Shown here: in pieces, positions 34,988-45,751 of the stretch | How the letters are laid out: each line of letters starts with the position of its first letter | Numbering within the stretch: the first letter of the stretch is position 1 | The notes under the pieces: generated by a model | Databases searched by the model: none | What the model was told of the DNA's origin: nothing | What the model saw: the letters and a program-made list of their open reading frames with translations, nothing else | DNA from: Vicia villosa | Taxonomy: Eukaryota; Streptophyta; Magnoliopsida; Fabales; Fabaceae | Length of the DNA stretch: 64,000 nt | Reading direction: 5' to 3' | NCBI RefSeq assembly: GCF_029867415.1 | Contig: NC_081183.1 | Location: forward strand, 119,092,514 to 119,156,513 | Position numbers and translations under genes: made by a program

Positions 34988-35620
34988 CCTTTGTCTGAAA
35001 TAGAGGAGTTAGAAAAGTGTTTATTGAGAGAACAAGGAAATGTCAACGTGGTGAAATTCCCACAGAAAGTTGAAAGTTTGAAAGATTATCTCTGGAGGTG
35101 TCACGAGAGGAATTCTGGACAAATGCTAATGTGTCCAAGATGTTCGATCATGCTGAATCGAAGGGTCCAATCTAACTATGATATGGCCCAACGAGAAAGG
35201 ATGGAACAACCTTGGAGAGGAGGAAACCTATTGCTGAAAATTTATCCAAGGTCAGAAGAAAGCTTGGTGGGTTTCCTAGTCAGGTGTCACAAGGAAAACA
35301 CAGAAATTGTTATGTGCCCCAGATGCGGGGCAGTCTATGATAGCCTTATGGCACAATCATTCTAAAGAACTATACTCACTACTGGTAGAGAGTCTCAAGG
35401 ACTCCGTCCCAACATGTATGTGTTCGACAATCGAGCACCATCAAAAAGGCCTGATAGTCCTCATCCTAAAGCTTGAAGAGTGACATTCAAGCTTCCTGCA
35501 AACATACCCATGGATAGATGGACACAAGCTAGTGCAAGAAACAACAAGTGGCGAAGTTGGGACCAAGGAGGAAGGACTGTAATGGCTTATAGAAAGCAAT
35601 TCCAGACCTCAAATCGATAG
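34988..35620 (+). pseudogene. Element F gag-protease linker with duplicated Cys motif
   Basis: Same frame as gag, interrupted by TAA (35363), TGA (35474) and TAG (35618). It contains two copies of a module: WRCHERNSGQMLMCPRCS (about 35090-35145) and VRCHKENTEIVMCPRCG (about 35278-35330), each C-H...C-P-R-C and separated by about 45 residues. They look like a duplicated zinc-binding unit. I do not recognise a named domain. Confidence 0.65.
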
Positions 35621-36439
35621 ATGTACATGTTGGAGAATTACAAAGGCAAACATCCTATGTCCAGATCCCAGTGGAGAAGGCACCAAAGGATGAAGAAAGC
35701 CCAGAAAGAATACAAGGCAAAGGAGGTTGGAGAGTCTAGTAGTACCAAAGTCCCAATGCAGGGGGCACGATCAAGCAAACCTCCGTTAGAACGCAAACTA
35801 TTCAGTTCTGAAAATGAGAAGGAAGAAAAGATGCATTCCAGTCCTTGGAAAGAGGACGATAGGATGACAAATGACTTCGACTCAGACGGAGTGTCATCTA
35901 TAAACTTTAATTACAATGTTGTATCAGTACTCCCTCATGAGTTTAACCAAGAGACAGAAGCTGAAGATTGTGAGGAAGCTGATGCAGAAGAGATGGCAAG
36001 ACACAGACCTGTGTGTTATTATGTGCTAAACAGCGGGGCTGTCGAAGAGCAGAATGCCTTCTTTGAGAGGCCTGATGAAGGCATGAGAAACCATCTAAAA
36101 CCACTTTACATAAGGGCTAAGATTGAAAATGTTGGCATTAACAAAGTCCTAGTAGATGGGGGGGCATTAGTGAATCTAATGCCCCAGTACATGTTGAAAA
36201 GAATTGGTATGTTCGACACTGATATAAGGCCACATAACATGGTCTTGTCTAACTACGAAGGCAAAATAGGGCAAACTTTGGGAGTCATCCAAGTGAATTT
36301 AACTGTGGGTTCGGTCACAAGGTCAACGATGTTCATGGTGATACCAGCAAAAGCGAATTATAACCTTTTGCTAGGAAGAGAATGGATCCATGGAGTTGCT
36401 GCAGTACCTTCAACTATGCATCAGAGGTTAACCATCTAG
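35621..36439 (+). pseudogene. Element F aspartic protease region
   Basis: Between in-frame stops at 35618 and 36437. A basic N-terminal part is followed by an acidic stretch and a retropepsin-like fold with the site VLVDGGALVNLMP (about 36150-36185) and the later LLLGREWIHG. The active site reads D-G-G-A rather than D-T/S-G-A; a D-G-G form is usual in my recollection of Tat elements. The Ala-Leu-Val instead of Ala-Ser-Val may be secondary. Confidence 0.8.
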
Positions 36440-36716
36440 AGAGAGGATGGTATAGTTGAAAACATCGAAGGAGATCAAAGTTACTACATGGCTGAAGTTA
36501 ACCAAGTCAATAAAACCAGTTTCGACAGGAACTTGGCTAACATAGGGCCTTGCCATACTGTGGAAGATATATACTCCCCGAATAAGAATGCTCTATACTA
36601 TTTATCCTTACACCCAAACGGATTTTAGTGGAACAGAGAAATAATGGATGGTCCAGAAGATACGGCACCAATGGAGCATTTGCCAGCAATACGGCCAATA
36701 GGCTGGGACGACGACG
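36440..36716 (+). pseudogene. Element F protease-RT linker
   Basis: Same frame as the protease after TAG 36437, with another TAG at 36626. It ends in an acidic run (DDDVDDV) where the frame shifts by one into the RT frame at about 36716. No catalytic motif. Confidence 0.6.
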
Positions 36717-38627
36717 TTGATGATGTCTGAGTCATCCTTCTTCGAAAGGATTTCGGCTTACATAGCCGAGAACAAAAGAAAAATGACTCTCGAAGCCGAA
36801 TTATTAAACATGACTGTCGATGCAATTCAAAAAGAGGTAGAAGCGACGGGTCCTGGGATACATTTTATCCCTCAACCTCCTGACGACACAGTTCAAATTG
36901 AAAAGATCTCAGGTGAAGAGGAAAATCAAAGGCTGGACGCGATCTATGATGAAGAACCCTTAGGATTCGAGAAAGACCCAATGGCGTCAAATATAAAGAT
37001 GTTAGCCCAAGATCCACTCGAAGAAGTAAATCTTGGAGACGAAAATCAGAAGAGGGTAACATACGTTAGTGTAAAGTTAGAGCCAGCCTTGAAATCAAGA
37101 GTCATTGCGTTATTGAAAGAAAACAAAGATTGCTTTGCCTGGGACTACGATGAGATGCCTGGTTTAGGGAGAGATTTGGTCGAATTAAAGCTGCCTATAA
37201 AGGAAGGGAAGAAGCCCATCAAGTAAACTCCTAGGAGGTTCGCACCAGAGATTCTCTCGAAGATCAAAACAGAGGTCGAAAGACTTCTCCGCTGCAAGTT
37301 CATCAGAACTACAAGGTATGTTGAGTGGATTGCTAATATTGTGCCTGTTATTAAAAAGAACGGTTCATTAAGAGTATGCATAGATTTTCGTGATCTAAAT
37401 GCAGAAACTCCTAAGGATGAATATCCCATGCCTGTGGCAGAAATGCTAGTAGATTCAGCCGCAGGCTTCGAATATCTAAGTATGTTGGATGGATATTCTG
37501 GGTATAACCAAATCTTCATTGCAGAAGAAGATGTGTCCAAAACAACTTTTCGTTGCCCAGGGGCAATAGGCACATATGAATGGGTTGTAATGCCTTTTGG
37601 TCTAAAAAATGCTGGGGCAACTTATCAAAGAGCCATGAATTCTATATTTCATGATTTTATAGAAACTTTCATGCAAGTGTACATAGATGACATTGTTATA
37701 AAATCTGTTTCAGATCACAGTCATCTCGACCATCTGAGCCAATCATTCAAAAGAATGAGAAAACATGGCTTAAAGATGAATCCCCTTAAATGTGCTTTCT
37801 TTGTGCAGGCTGGAGATTTCCTGGGCTTCGTAGTCCACAAAAAGAGAATAGAAATTAATCAGAATAAAATGAAGGCTATTATGGAAACAAAGCCTCCATC
37901 CACGAAGAAAGAACTACAATCTTTATTGGGAAAGATAAACTTCTTAAGGAGATTTATCTCTAACTTGAGTGGACGCACGCAAGCTTTTTTCCCCTTACTT
38001 CGACTGAAGCAAGGAAGGTTCGAATGGCATGCTGAACATCAAGAAGCTTTTGAGAAAATCAAGCAATATTTGATGCATCCACCAATATTTTCCCCCCCAA
38101 ATGGGAAGAAGCACATGCGCCTGTATATTTCATCTTCAGATAACACAATAGGTAGCATGTTAGCTCAAGAAGATGACAATGGCATCGAAAGAGCCATTTA
38201 TTACTTAAGTAGAGTACTCAATGATGCAGAGACTAGGTATAGCGCAATAGAAAAACTCTGCTTTTGTTTATATTTCTCTTGCATTAAACTCAAGTATTAT
38301 ATAAAGCCAGTTGATGTTTACGTTTCATCTCATTTTGATGTCATTAAACATATGCTATCTAAACCAATATTGCATAGTCGAATTGGCAAATGGGCTTTGG
38401 TCCTTACTGAGTACTCTCTAATCTTTCAACCCCTTAAGGCAATGAAGGGACAAATCGTGTCAGATTTCATTGTTGACCATGCAGTGGTTGAGAATCCTCA
38501 ACAATATGTAGAGTTGAAGCCTTGGAAGTTATACTTCGATGGTTCAACGCATAAAGAAGGAAGTGGCGTTGGGATACTAATAATTTCTCCTGATGGAATT
38601 CCAACAAAGCTCAAGTACAAGATTTAA
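36717..38627 (+). pseudogene. pol: Element F reverse transcriptase and RNase H
   Basis: One frame with stops at 37224 ([12 protein letters not shown], likely from CAA) and 38625. RT motifs: [47 protein letters not shown] and the catalytic YIDD (37679-37690). The retroviral-type RNase H follows ([17 protein letters not shown] to about 38330), lacking the usual first Asp, which fits a decayed domain of the sort seen in Tat elements. The start of a second RNase H ([17 protein letters not shown]) begins at about 38520. Confidence 0.88.
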
Positions 38628-40331
38628 GGTCCCTTATGCTCTAACAACGAAGCTGAGTACGAAGCACTGATCGCTGGACTTGAAGCTTTGTTAGAATTGG
38701 GGGCAACCAGCGTCGAAATTAAAGGAGACTCGGAATTAGTGATTAAGCAGCTGACAAAAGAATACAAATGTATCAAAGAGAATTTGATCATGTATTTTGT
38801 CATAGAAAATAGGCTGCTTAAAAAATTCGAGTATGTGGAGTTAAAACACGTCTCAAGGGTGAACAATCAAGAAGCAAATGATTTAGCACAATTAGCCTCG
38901 GGATACAGAGTATCAAAGGAAAAACTAGAAGAACTGATTAAAGTAAGAGGCAAAGCAATGGCCACAAAGCTATCTCCAAGTGATCTGGAGAACTCACAAT
39001 TAGGCTTCGCTAACGAAGAGGAATTTGAAGTTCTTAATATAGACTCCTTAGCAGATACAGATTGGAGGAGTCCAATTGTAAACTACTTGAGAGATCCTTC
39101 GACAGATACAGATAGAAAGATAAAGTATAGAGCCTTGTCATACTTCTTGATGGGAAATGAATTGTTTAAGAAAACTCCTGAAGGTGTTTTACTAAAGTGT
39201 CTAGGAGAAGCTGAAGCATACTTGGCTCTCTCGAACGTACACAGTGGGGCATGTGGTGCTCACCAAGCGAGGCACAAAATGAAATGGCTTTTGTTTCGCT
39301 ATGGAATGTATTGGTCCGTTATGTTAAAAGATTGCATAGAGTTTGCAAAAGGGTGTCAAGAATGTCAAGAACACGCAAGTATTCAACATGCGCCTGCAAA
39401 TGAATTAAGTTCGATAATAAAACCATGGCCTTTCAGAGGCTGGGCATTAGACTTAATTGGAGAAATTCGTCCCACATCTTCCAAAGGTCAAAGATATATT
39501 TTAGTAGGAATAGACTACTTCACAAAATGGGTTGAAGCGATACCACTTGGAAATGTGGACCAGGAGGCTGTGCTTGAGTTTATTCAAAGTCACATTATAT
39601 ACAGATTCGGAATCCCAGAAAGTATAACCACAGATCAGGGATCAGTGTTTACTGGTCGAAAGATGCAAGAGTTCGCCAAAGAAATGGGGTTCAAGTTATT
39701 TACTTCTACACCTTACTACGCTCAAGCAAATGGACAAGTCGAAGCAGCCAATAAGGTAATAATTGGTCTCATCAAGAAACATGTAGGGAAAAAACCTAAG
39801 AATTGGCATAAAACTTTGGACCAAGCACTCTGGGCTTGTCGAACGTCACCAAAAGAAGCTACAAACACTACACCTTTCCAGTTGACGTTCGGACACGATG
39901 CAGTACTCCCAGTTGAGATATACTTGCAACCAGTCCGGATCCAAAGACAAGCAGAAATTCCCCCAAACATGTATTGGGAAATGATGATGAACGAATTAGT
40001 TGATCTGGACGAAGACAGACTTCGAGCATTGGAAATGATAAAAAGACAAAAAGAAAGGGTGTCGAGAGCATACAACAAAAAGGTGAAAGGTAAAACATTT
40101 ATCAATAATGACTTAGTTTGGAAAGTTATTTTGCCTATAGATCAAAAGAATCAGGCTTTAGGCAAATGGTCCCCATACTGGGAAGGACCCTTTCGAATCT
40201 TAAAAGTATTCTCAAATAATGCTTATGAGATAGAAGAGTTGGCATAAGATCGCAGGATTTTGAGAGTGAATGGGAAGTATCTGAAAAGATACAAACCACT
40301 CATGCATGAAGTAAAAATTGCAAAAACATAG
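38628..40331 (+). pseudogene. Element F archaeal-type RNase H and integrase
   Basis: Continues the same frame after TAA 38625, with one more stop (TAA 40245) and a natural end at TAG 40329. The second RNase H shows NNEAEYEALIAG (Glu), IKGDSELVIKQ (Asp) and a final HVSRVNNQEANDLA; this additional archaeal-type RNase H is a hallmark of Tat elements. Integrase then has H-H (HSGACGAHQARH), C-C (CQECQ), D (GWALDLIGEI), D (TTDQGSVFTG) and E (GQVEAANK), all present. No chromodomain follows. Confidence 0.88.
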
Positions 40332-40717
40332 ATATTTAAAGTGTGCGCCGTAGGCCAAAATGGTTGAGCAAGCACCAAAATGGCTTCGCATCTAAGTGAG
40401 GTATATAGTAAATAAACTAAGAAGACAGAGCAATGTCAAAATATATTTCATCATGATTAAAAGAGTACATTCAGGGGGGGAGATTGTGCTTGCATGCATA
40501 ACCAAAGTTACAAAAATAGAGGCACGCTAGAAGCTATCAAAAGGAGCGTTCAAAATTATAAACAATAAAACTAAGGCCTACAACGCCTCCAACAATGCCT
40601 CAAATAGTGCACCCTTTAGTTGATCCTTTGCTCCAAGCCTTCCAAGGATAACAAGGGCAAGCTTTCTGCTTCAAAGAGATCTAGAGATCCTTCCATGCGC
40701 ATTCTCCTCACTATTCC
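40332..40717. other. Post-pol spacer of F with an internal purine tract at 40474-40484
   Basis: A non-coding spacer. It includes a G-run purine tract (CAGGGGGGGAGATTG) that looks like a polypurine tract but is 4.3 kb upstream of the true one at 44794-44808. The antisense genes begin right after it. Confidence 0.55.
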
Positions 40718-41344
40718 CTATTTGACAAACATATAGGACAACAACCTTCCATAAGGAAAACATGTCGCTATGCCTTGACGAGAAGCAGCAATAGCAACAG
40801 CTTCGGCAAGCTGTTTGAAGATCAGCAATGGAAAGTTGATTTTCCTTCCCCGGATGGCACAGAGTATGAACTTCAGATCCTCCACCATGATGCTTTCTTG
40901 ATCCTGGTTTCGTGGGTGAAAGTTGCCCACTAAAAGTTGATGCCAAATCCTGATGATCTTGGCACTAAAAGGATCGTTATCCAAGAGGGCCCTCAAGACA
41001 GAAGAGGTGGTCATGCTGAAGGAGTTATCATCAAACACTTCTCCAGAATTCTCGCATCTCAGCAGTTCAGAGATAGTCGAGGGAGAAATGGTGATACGGG
41101 ATCTTCGAACCTAAGACACAATGGTGGTTCTTCCTTCTGGATCTATACGGAGGGACGCAAACATCCAGAAGTCCGCCAACATGTTTGGATAAACAGATCC
41201 CTCCAGGATTCCCTGGTAAACCTGTAGTTGTTGGTTGGCAAAGAGTGCGTCAACATTGATTTGGTTCTCATCGAACTCTTCTACAGAAAGTTTGAATTCT
41301 TTCTTGATAGAAGACCTGATAGTATTGTAAGTTAAAGGTGTCAT
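40718..41344 (-). pseudogene. Antisense ORF Y in element F (possible 'putative plant transposon protein' domain)
   Basis: A single minus-strand frame of about 208 codons from ATG 41344, with one in-frame TAG at 41113-41111. Readable segments: GSVYPNMLADFWMFASLRID, then after the stop VRRSRITISPSTISELLRCE, and IIRIWHQLLVGNFHPRNQDQ, ending in GIATCFPYGRLLSYMFVK. The order resembles a domain common in plant transposon-associated proteins; I am only moderately sure of that name. A TATA box lies 125 bp upstream. It is in tandem with the antisense mobile-domain gene. Confidence 0.55.
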
Positions 41345-41468
41345 TGTAAACGAGGGAATACAAAAAAGAAATTCTTCAAACTCTGTATTTAAAGGAGTAC
41401 AAGAAGAAGAGAGAAAATTTTGATAGGAATATGGAAAGAGGATGAAGAAATGAGCAGAATACTAAGGC

Positions 41469-41476
41469 TTATATAG
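41469..41476 (-). promoter_or_regulatory. TATA box upstream of antisense ORF Y
   Basis: The minus strand reads CCTCTATATAAGCC, a strong plant TATA box. A start about 30 bases on would give a ~95-base leader before ATG 41344. Upstream (41590-41740) is rich in ACGT cores including CACGTG at about 41724. Confidence 0.6.
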
Positions 41477-41897
41477 AGGACGTTGGCCATAAAAGAGTGA
41501 TTATTCTTTAAGTTTTGATTGGACCGTGTTTGGTTTCCCCAAGAGAAGTTATGGACTCCGCCGTTTCCCGCCTTGGAAGTTGAAGTGTAATCATTTTAGA
41601 AACTGATACACGCACGTCTCAAGTAGACGTTTTGGAAAAGTGATGTCATCATTTAATGATGGTTGCGGCTAGAGAAGTAGAAACGTCAAGTCTAGGCTTG
41701 AGAAGTTGCGAAGAGTAATCATGTCACGTGGGTACACTATCGAGGTCATTATGATAGTGGGAAAATGAATTTTTGACAATTTTAGGAATTGTTAAAATGT
41801 TATTTGTGACAGTCGCAGAATATAATGTATGGAGAATTGAGAGATACCTTGTCACTCGATGAAGTAAGCTTCGAAGTCCCAGATCCTTTTTCTTTGG

Positions 41898-44364
41898 TTA
41901 AAGAGATGGTAGTCTTTTGTCTTTTCTTCGCTGCTTGTCTGGTACGAGGGGAGATTTATCTTCATCATCTGAAGCATTTGTTTGAGGAATTTTCTGCTTT
42001 GAAGGTGTCGGAGGCTTCGAACTCTGAAAATGCACATTAATCAAAGTGAGTAATATTCAGAAAATTGCACAAGTTAGAATATAAGGTATGTACGTACCGT
42101 GGGTTTCTTGCCAGTAGTGGCAGAATCACTCCCACTTGTATTGGAGCCTTTCGAAGCTCCAGCGCCTTTCTGTGCAGGGGTTTCCTTAATAACCCTCTTT
42201 CGACTCACAGCTGTGAACAAGATAGAAATCAGTCTTTGAGTAAAGAAAGAAAGTTAGTCGAAGGATAATCCAAACTCCAACCTTCAGGTATAGGAGTTAA
42301 AACACGAACATGCTCAAGACTTAAATGAAGATGTCCATTGAAATTATCCAGGGTGTGCTTAGTCGGAACCACGCGTTCAGCGCGTTTTTTAGATTGTTCG
42401 CAAAGAATTTTGGGAACGTTCCCACACACAAACCAGTCTGGAAAAGGAGGACTTAGAGACACACCAAAGTCAGCACTAGGTAGTGGAGGGAATTTTGGAG
42501 GATTAAGCTTAAAATCCACTTCATAACGTAGTTCAGGTCGAACATACGTGGGCAATTTTAGCTTATCCAGTTTAGCAGAAAACTTTTCACGTAAAGTGAC
42601 CGCAGCTTCACGAACGGTCCGACTAAGGTCATCAGGCCTGTAGATAGTTTCAAAGAATTTTTGAAAGGCTTGGATTTCTTTGATATGAGTCGAAATACCT
42701 TCATGGAAGTTTGCCTGCACATCAACAAAAGCTTCGGTTCGTTCTTGAGTAAGGCTCTCAGCATCGAAGATTTGCGTAGTATAATAATCTGTCCACCATT
42801 GATGAAAATCTATGGTAGAGTAAAAGGCAGGTTCGAAGGAGATGGGAGAGAGAGTTGTGATGCCAACATATTTGGAAATTTTGGATTCATATTCATCTTC
42901 AGCTAAATGCAGAGTGTGTAGACACATGTGATTCCTCTTGTCATACATGCATTTTGGTTTAAGTTGAACCAACCCAAATTGTCTCAATACCAGATTTGGT
43001 TGGTAGCAAAGAAGATAGCAATGACTTTTGGGAGATCGAAGTCGGTGGTATAACAGTTTAGGAGTGAGGAAAGCCTCCAAAATAACCATGGATTCGGCTT
43101 GTTGGTCCGGAGAAGCTGCTGAAAATTCTCGAGTAAACCATTCAGGACCTACTTTCCTTTTTACAAAGGGAGCTATGGAAGGACTAAACTGATAACATTT
43201 AGCGAACATCATCATGTACGCTAAAAAGGTTTCACGAAGTTTTCCCGTTTCTTCTTTTGGAGTTAGGTGAGCTAATCTAGTTCCTTCCACTGTTCGATTT
43301 TTAATAGCTATATCTTCTTCATCCACAGTACCTTTGTATGGGAGATGAGCCTCGAAAGTTGCATTGAGCCATAGCTGCAACAACCAGAAGGGGCCAGCGA
43401 AAATAAGAGATCCTGTTTTGTAGTTATTAACAAGATCTGTTGCTTCACCAAGATTCTCGTAAAGGAATCCTAAAATCAATTGGCTTAAGTTTAACTTTTT
43501 CCCAGCATTTATCTGGTTAGCCATACAAAGATATCTTTTTTTCCACTTAGATAGACCTAGAACAAAAAACGCATCTTGAAAGCCAGAGTGCTAGAAATGC
43601 AATGTGTTCTTCATCTATGACTTCTGTAGTCGTTTGGACATGGTATCTTTAGATAAAAGCAGTATAGGTGACTGTTGCTTCATTGAACTGAATGGTGTCA
43701 GTATCCATGAAGTTGGGATCGAAGAGTTCCCCAGTTGGTTGAATCCCTGTGATAGCGGATATGTCGAAGAGAGTAGGAGTAATCATTCCACAAGGAAGGT
43801 GGAAAGTATTGTGAGAAGCATCCCAGAAATGTACTGATGCTACTAGCATGGTTTGGTTGTATTCTAAACCTGTTTTGGATAATTGGATTAGGTCATAAAT
43901 CCCTAGTTCCTTCCAAAATGAAGCCTTTTGTTTTTCTACTTTAGTTAGCCAAGCGTAATACAGGTCAGGATCTTTTGCTAAAGGAATTGACCTAAAGACT
44001 TTCACGAAATTGGTTACATAGTTTAACCTAATTTTTTCTAAGGTTGCGGTAGTCTCAGTCGAAGTATCATCTGCATTAACAGGTTCAACTAAGATTGGAT
44101 GGCCATCTTCATCTATTTTGCTCTTACTAACCAAAGGCCTAGTTTTATAATAAGCAGGGAAAAATTTACCCAGAGAAGGGTTGTTTCCTCCAGGTAAAGG
44201 ACCCATGAAGGCATGAGTTTTTCCAGAAAGTTCAAAAGGAATGATTACCTGAGAAGCGTAGATAGCGTGAGCCTCTTCGGCATTTGGGTCTGGAATAAAT
44301 TCCTTATCTGTGGGGGATTTTGAAGCTTTTGAATAGGTTGGAGAGCATTTGAAGAAGACGCCAT
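41898..44364 (-). pseudogene. Antisense plant-mobile-domain (aminotransferase-like) gene captured by element F
   Basis: The minus strand encodes a plant mobile domain protein of the MAIN/MAIL type. Domain motifs: FWKELGIYDLIQLSKTGLEY, then VHFWDASHNTFHLPCG, MITPTLFDISAITGIQPTGE (43720-43940), and DEEHIAFLALWLSRCVF (about 43575-43625), continuing through 43524-42282. Two introns with canonical ends are visible: GT 42281 to AG 42211 (71 nt) and GT 42097 to AG 42024 (74 nt); exon phases match and the last exon ends at TAA 41898 in a Ser/Lys/Pro-rich basic tail. Lesions: a TAA after YTAFI (about 43646), a frameshift at an A-run near 43535, a second stop close by, and a probable one-base shift between ATG 44364 and 44206. 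Family members act in nuclear gene and transposon silencing; in retrotransposons their role is unknown. Confidence 0.8.
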
Positions 44365-44793
44365 AGATGAATTTGTTTCAAGAATTGGGTTAAAAAAGCC
44401 AAAGAGGATTTCTTTTTTCTGTGATGATAGCAGAAGAATGAAAGTGGAAGTTGTGTGAAGGCAAAGGTTTAAATATTTAAAGGTTTAGTGGAAACCCTTT
44501 CAAATCTTTTGGGTAAAGGTCAAAGGACACGCGACAAACGTTGATTTAATCCAACGGCGGTCGAACAGTTGTTAGCCTTACTCCTAGTATATAGGAGCAA
44601 TGATCACAAGTAATGACAAAACGTGGGAATGCACGTTCTGAAGAGACGTTTTTTGAAAATGACAAGACGCTTTGAAAGTTGAGTCATAAGTGATTATGAC
44701 GTTAGTCAATTGTCTTGGAACTTTAAAAAGAGAGTAAAATGAAATCTCATCATGACAAGAAACGCCTATTTCTCTTGTTTTCGAAACAGGCAT
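44365..44793 (-). promoter_or_regulatory. Presumed promoter region of the antisense mobile-domain gene
   Basis: A non-coding stretch between the antisense ATG and the PPT. A TATA-like TTTAAATATTTAAACC (minus) lies near 44467-44482. A segment at 44634-44666 (CACGTTCTGAAGAGACGTTT) resembles 41613-41645 (CACGTCTCAAGTAGACGTTT) upstream of ORF Y, suggesting related promoters. Confidence 0.4.
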
Positions 44794-44808
44794 TTATTGG
44801 GGGCAATT
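44794..44808 (+). other. Polypurine tract of element F
   Basis: TTATTGGGGGCAATT immediately before the LTR start. It is short and interrupted by pyrimidines, unlike the long G tract at 40474-40484. Confidence 0.6.
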
Positions 44809-45751
44809 TGTTGGCTGGAGATTTCGTTTGGAGAAAATATTCTTTGAAGGATTAGAGTTCGAAGAAGAATGGTTTCTGATGACCATTTCTGAGAATAAAA
44901 ATGGCTACTGATGGCCATGATTCGAGGATGTTGTTTAAGTTGAAATAAAGATAATGGGAATTGGAGCTAATTCGAAGTGAATTGTCTTTAAGACTTAAGT
45001 GTTTTTGCGAAATACGAAGGGTACTGAAGCTTGGCGTGTTTTCGTAGCATTCTCGGTTTTGATCACGTTGCCACGTATCGAAAGAGGATTCAGGCGGGAG
45101 GATTTGAATTTCGAAATAGTCTGTGTAACCGAACAAGGACAGATGGCGCCCCAGGAATTCGAAGCGTATGCATGTGAGCAACGTGGCATTTCATTAGTGT
45201 AGGACCGTTAGAGTCGAAATTAGTATAAATAAGGGTCTTAATGTTAGGATTCCGTGTGTTCATTTTGTACAAATTACTCAAGTATCAAGCGTTAAGAGAA
45301 CGAGTTCGCTGAGAAATGTACGTATGACACCACCATCTTAAATACGTTTGTATTTATCTTTATGCAAGTATCTTTTCAATATTTTTCTATCTTTCGTTAC
45401 GTTCCAGGCATTTACATTCTTGCAACTTTATCTTTCGTTTAAACTTACTTCGAAGTATTTAATTTCTGCAATTTACATTCTTGTATTCTAAGTTTCTTGC
45501 AAGTTTATCTTTGCTCCATCTTTCGCTAGAGTTATATTTACGTGTATAACAAGGTGATTGTCAGCCTTTACATTTTGTCTATTTTTTTCTTATATCGAAG
45601 ACCAAATAACCAACCAATACGAACCAATTCATTATAAATGACAAACTTTTTGACTTTGTCCTATGATCAATCTAGTCGATCCTGCGAGTAACCAAAGTAT
45701 ATTCTATAGTTTAGAAGACTAGCGGTTGTTTACCGGAAATCACCGTAAACA
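44809..45751 (+). repeat. 3' LTR of element F
   Basis: A copy of 31562-32515 with about 22 substitutions, lacking the 11-bp stretch. It ends CGTAAACA and is followed by GCTGG, the second target duplication copy, after which B's LTR continues. Confidence 0.9.

Larger units (their letters stand above)
31562..45751 (+). mobile_element. F: full-length Tat-lineage Ty3/gypsy element with antisense extra genes
   Basis: LTRs at 31562-32515 (954 bp) and 44809-45751 (943 bp) with GCTGG duplications (31557-31561, 45752-45756). The interior runs PBS, gag, protease, RT, RNase H, archaeal-type RNase H, integrase, then a 4.4-kb segment carrying two minus-strand genes, then PPT. The Tat assignment rests on the second RNase H, the VDGGA protease site, and the gag and integrase motifs. 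LTRs differ by about 22 substitutions and one 11-bp indel (about 2%). Coding is disabled by nine in-frame stops and one frameshift. Confidence 0.9.

Noticed and set aside
42338..42906. Plus-strand ORFs opposite the mobile-domain gene
   Set aside because: Shadows of the minus-strand frame, which has the recognisable domain and splice sites.
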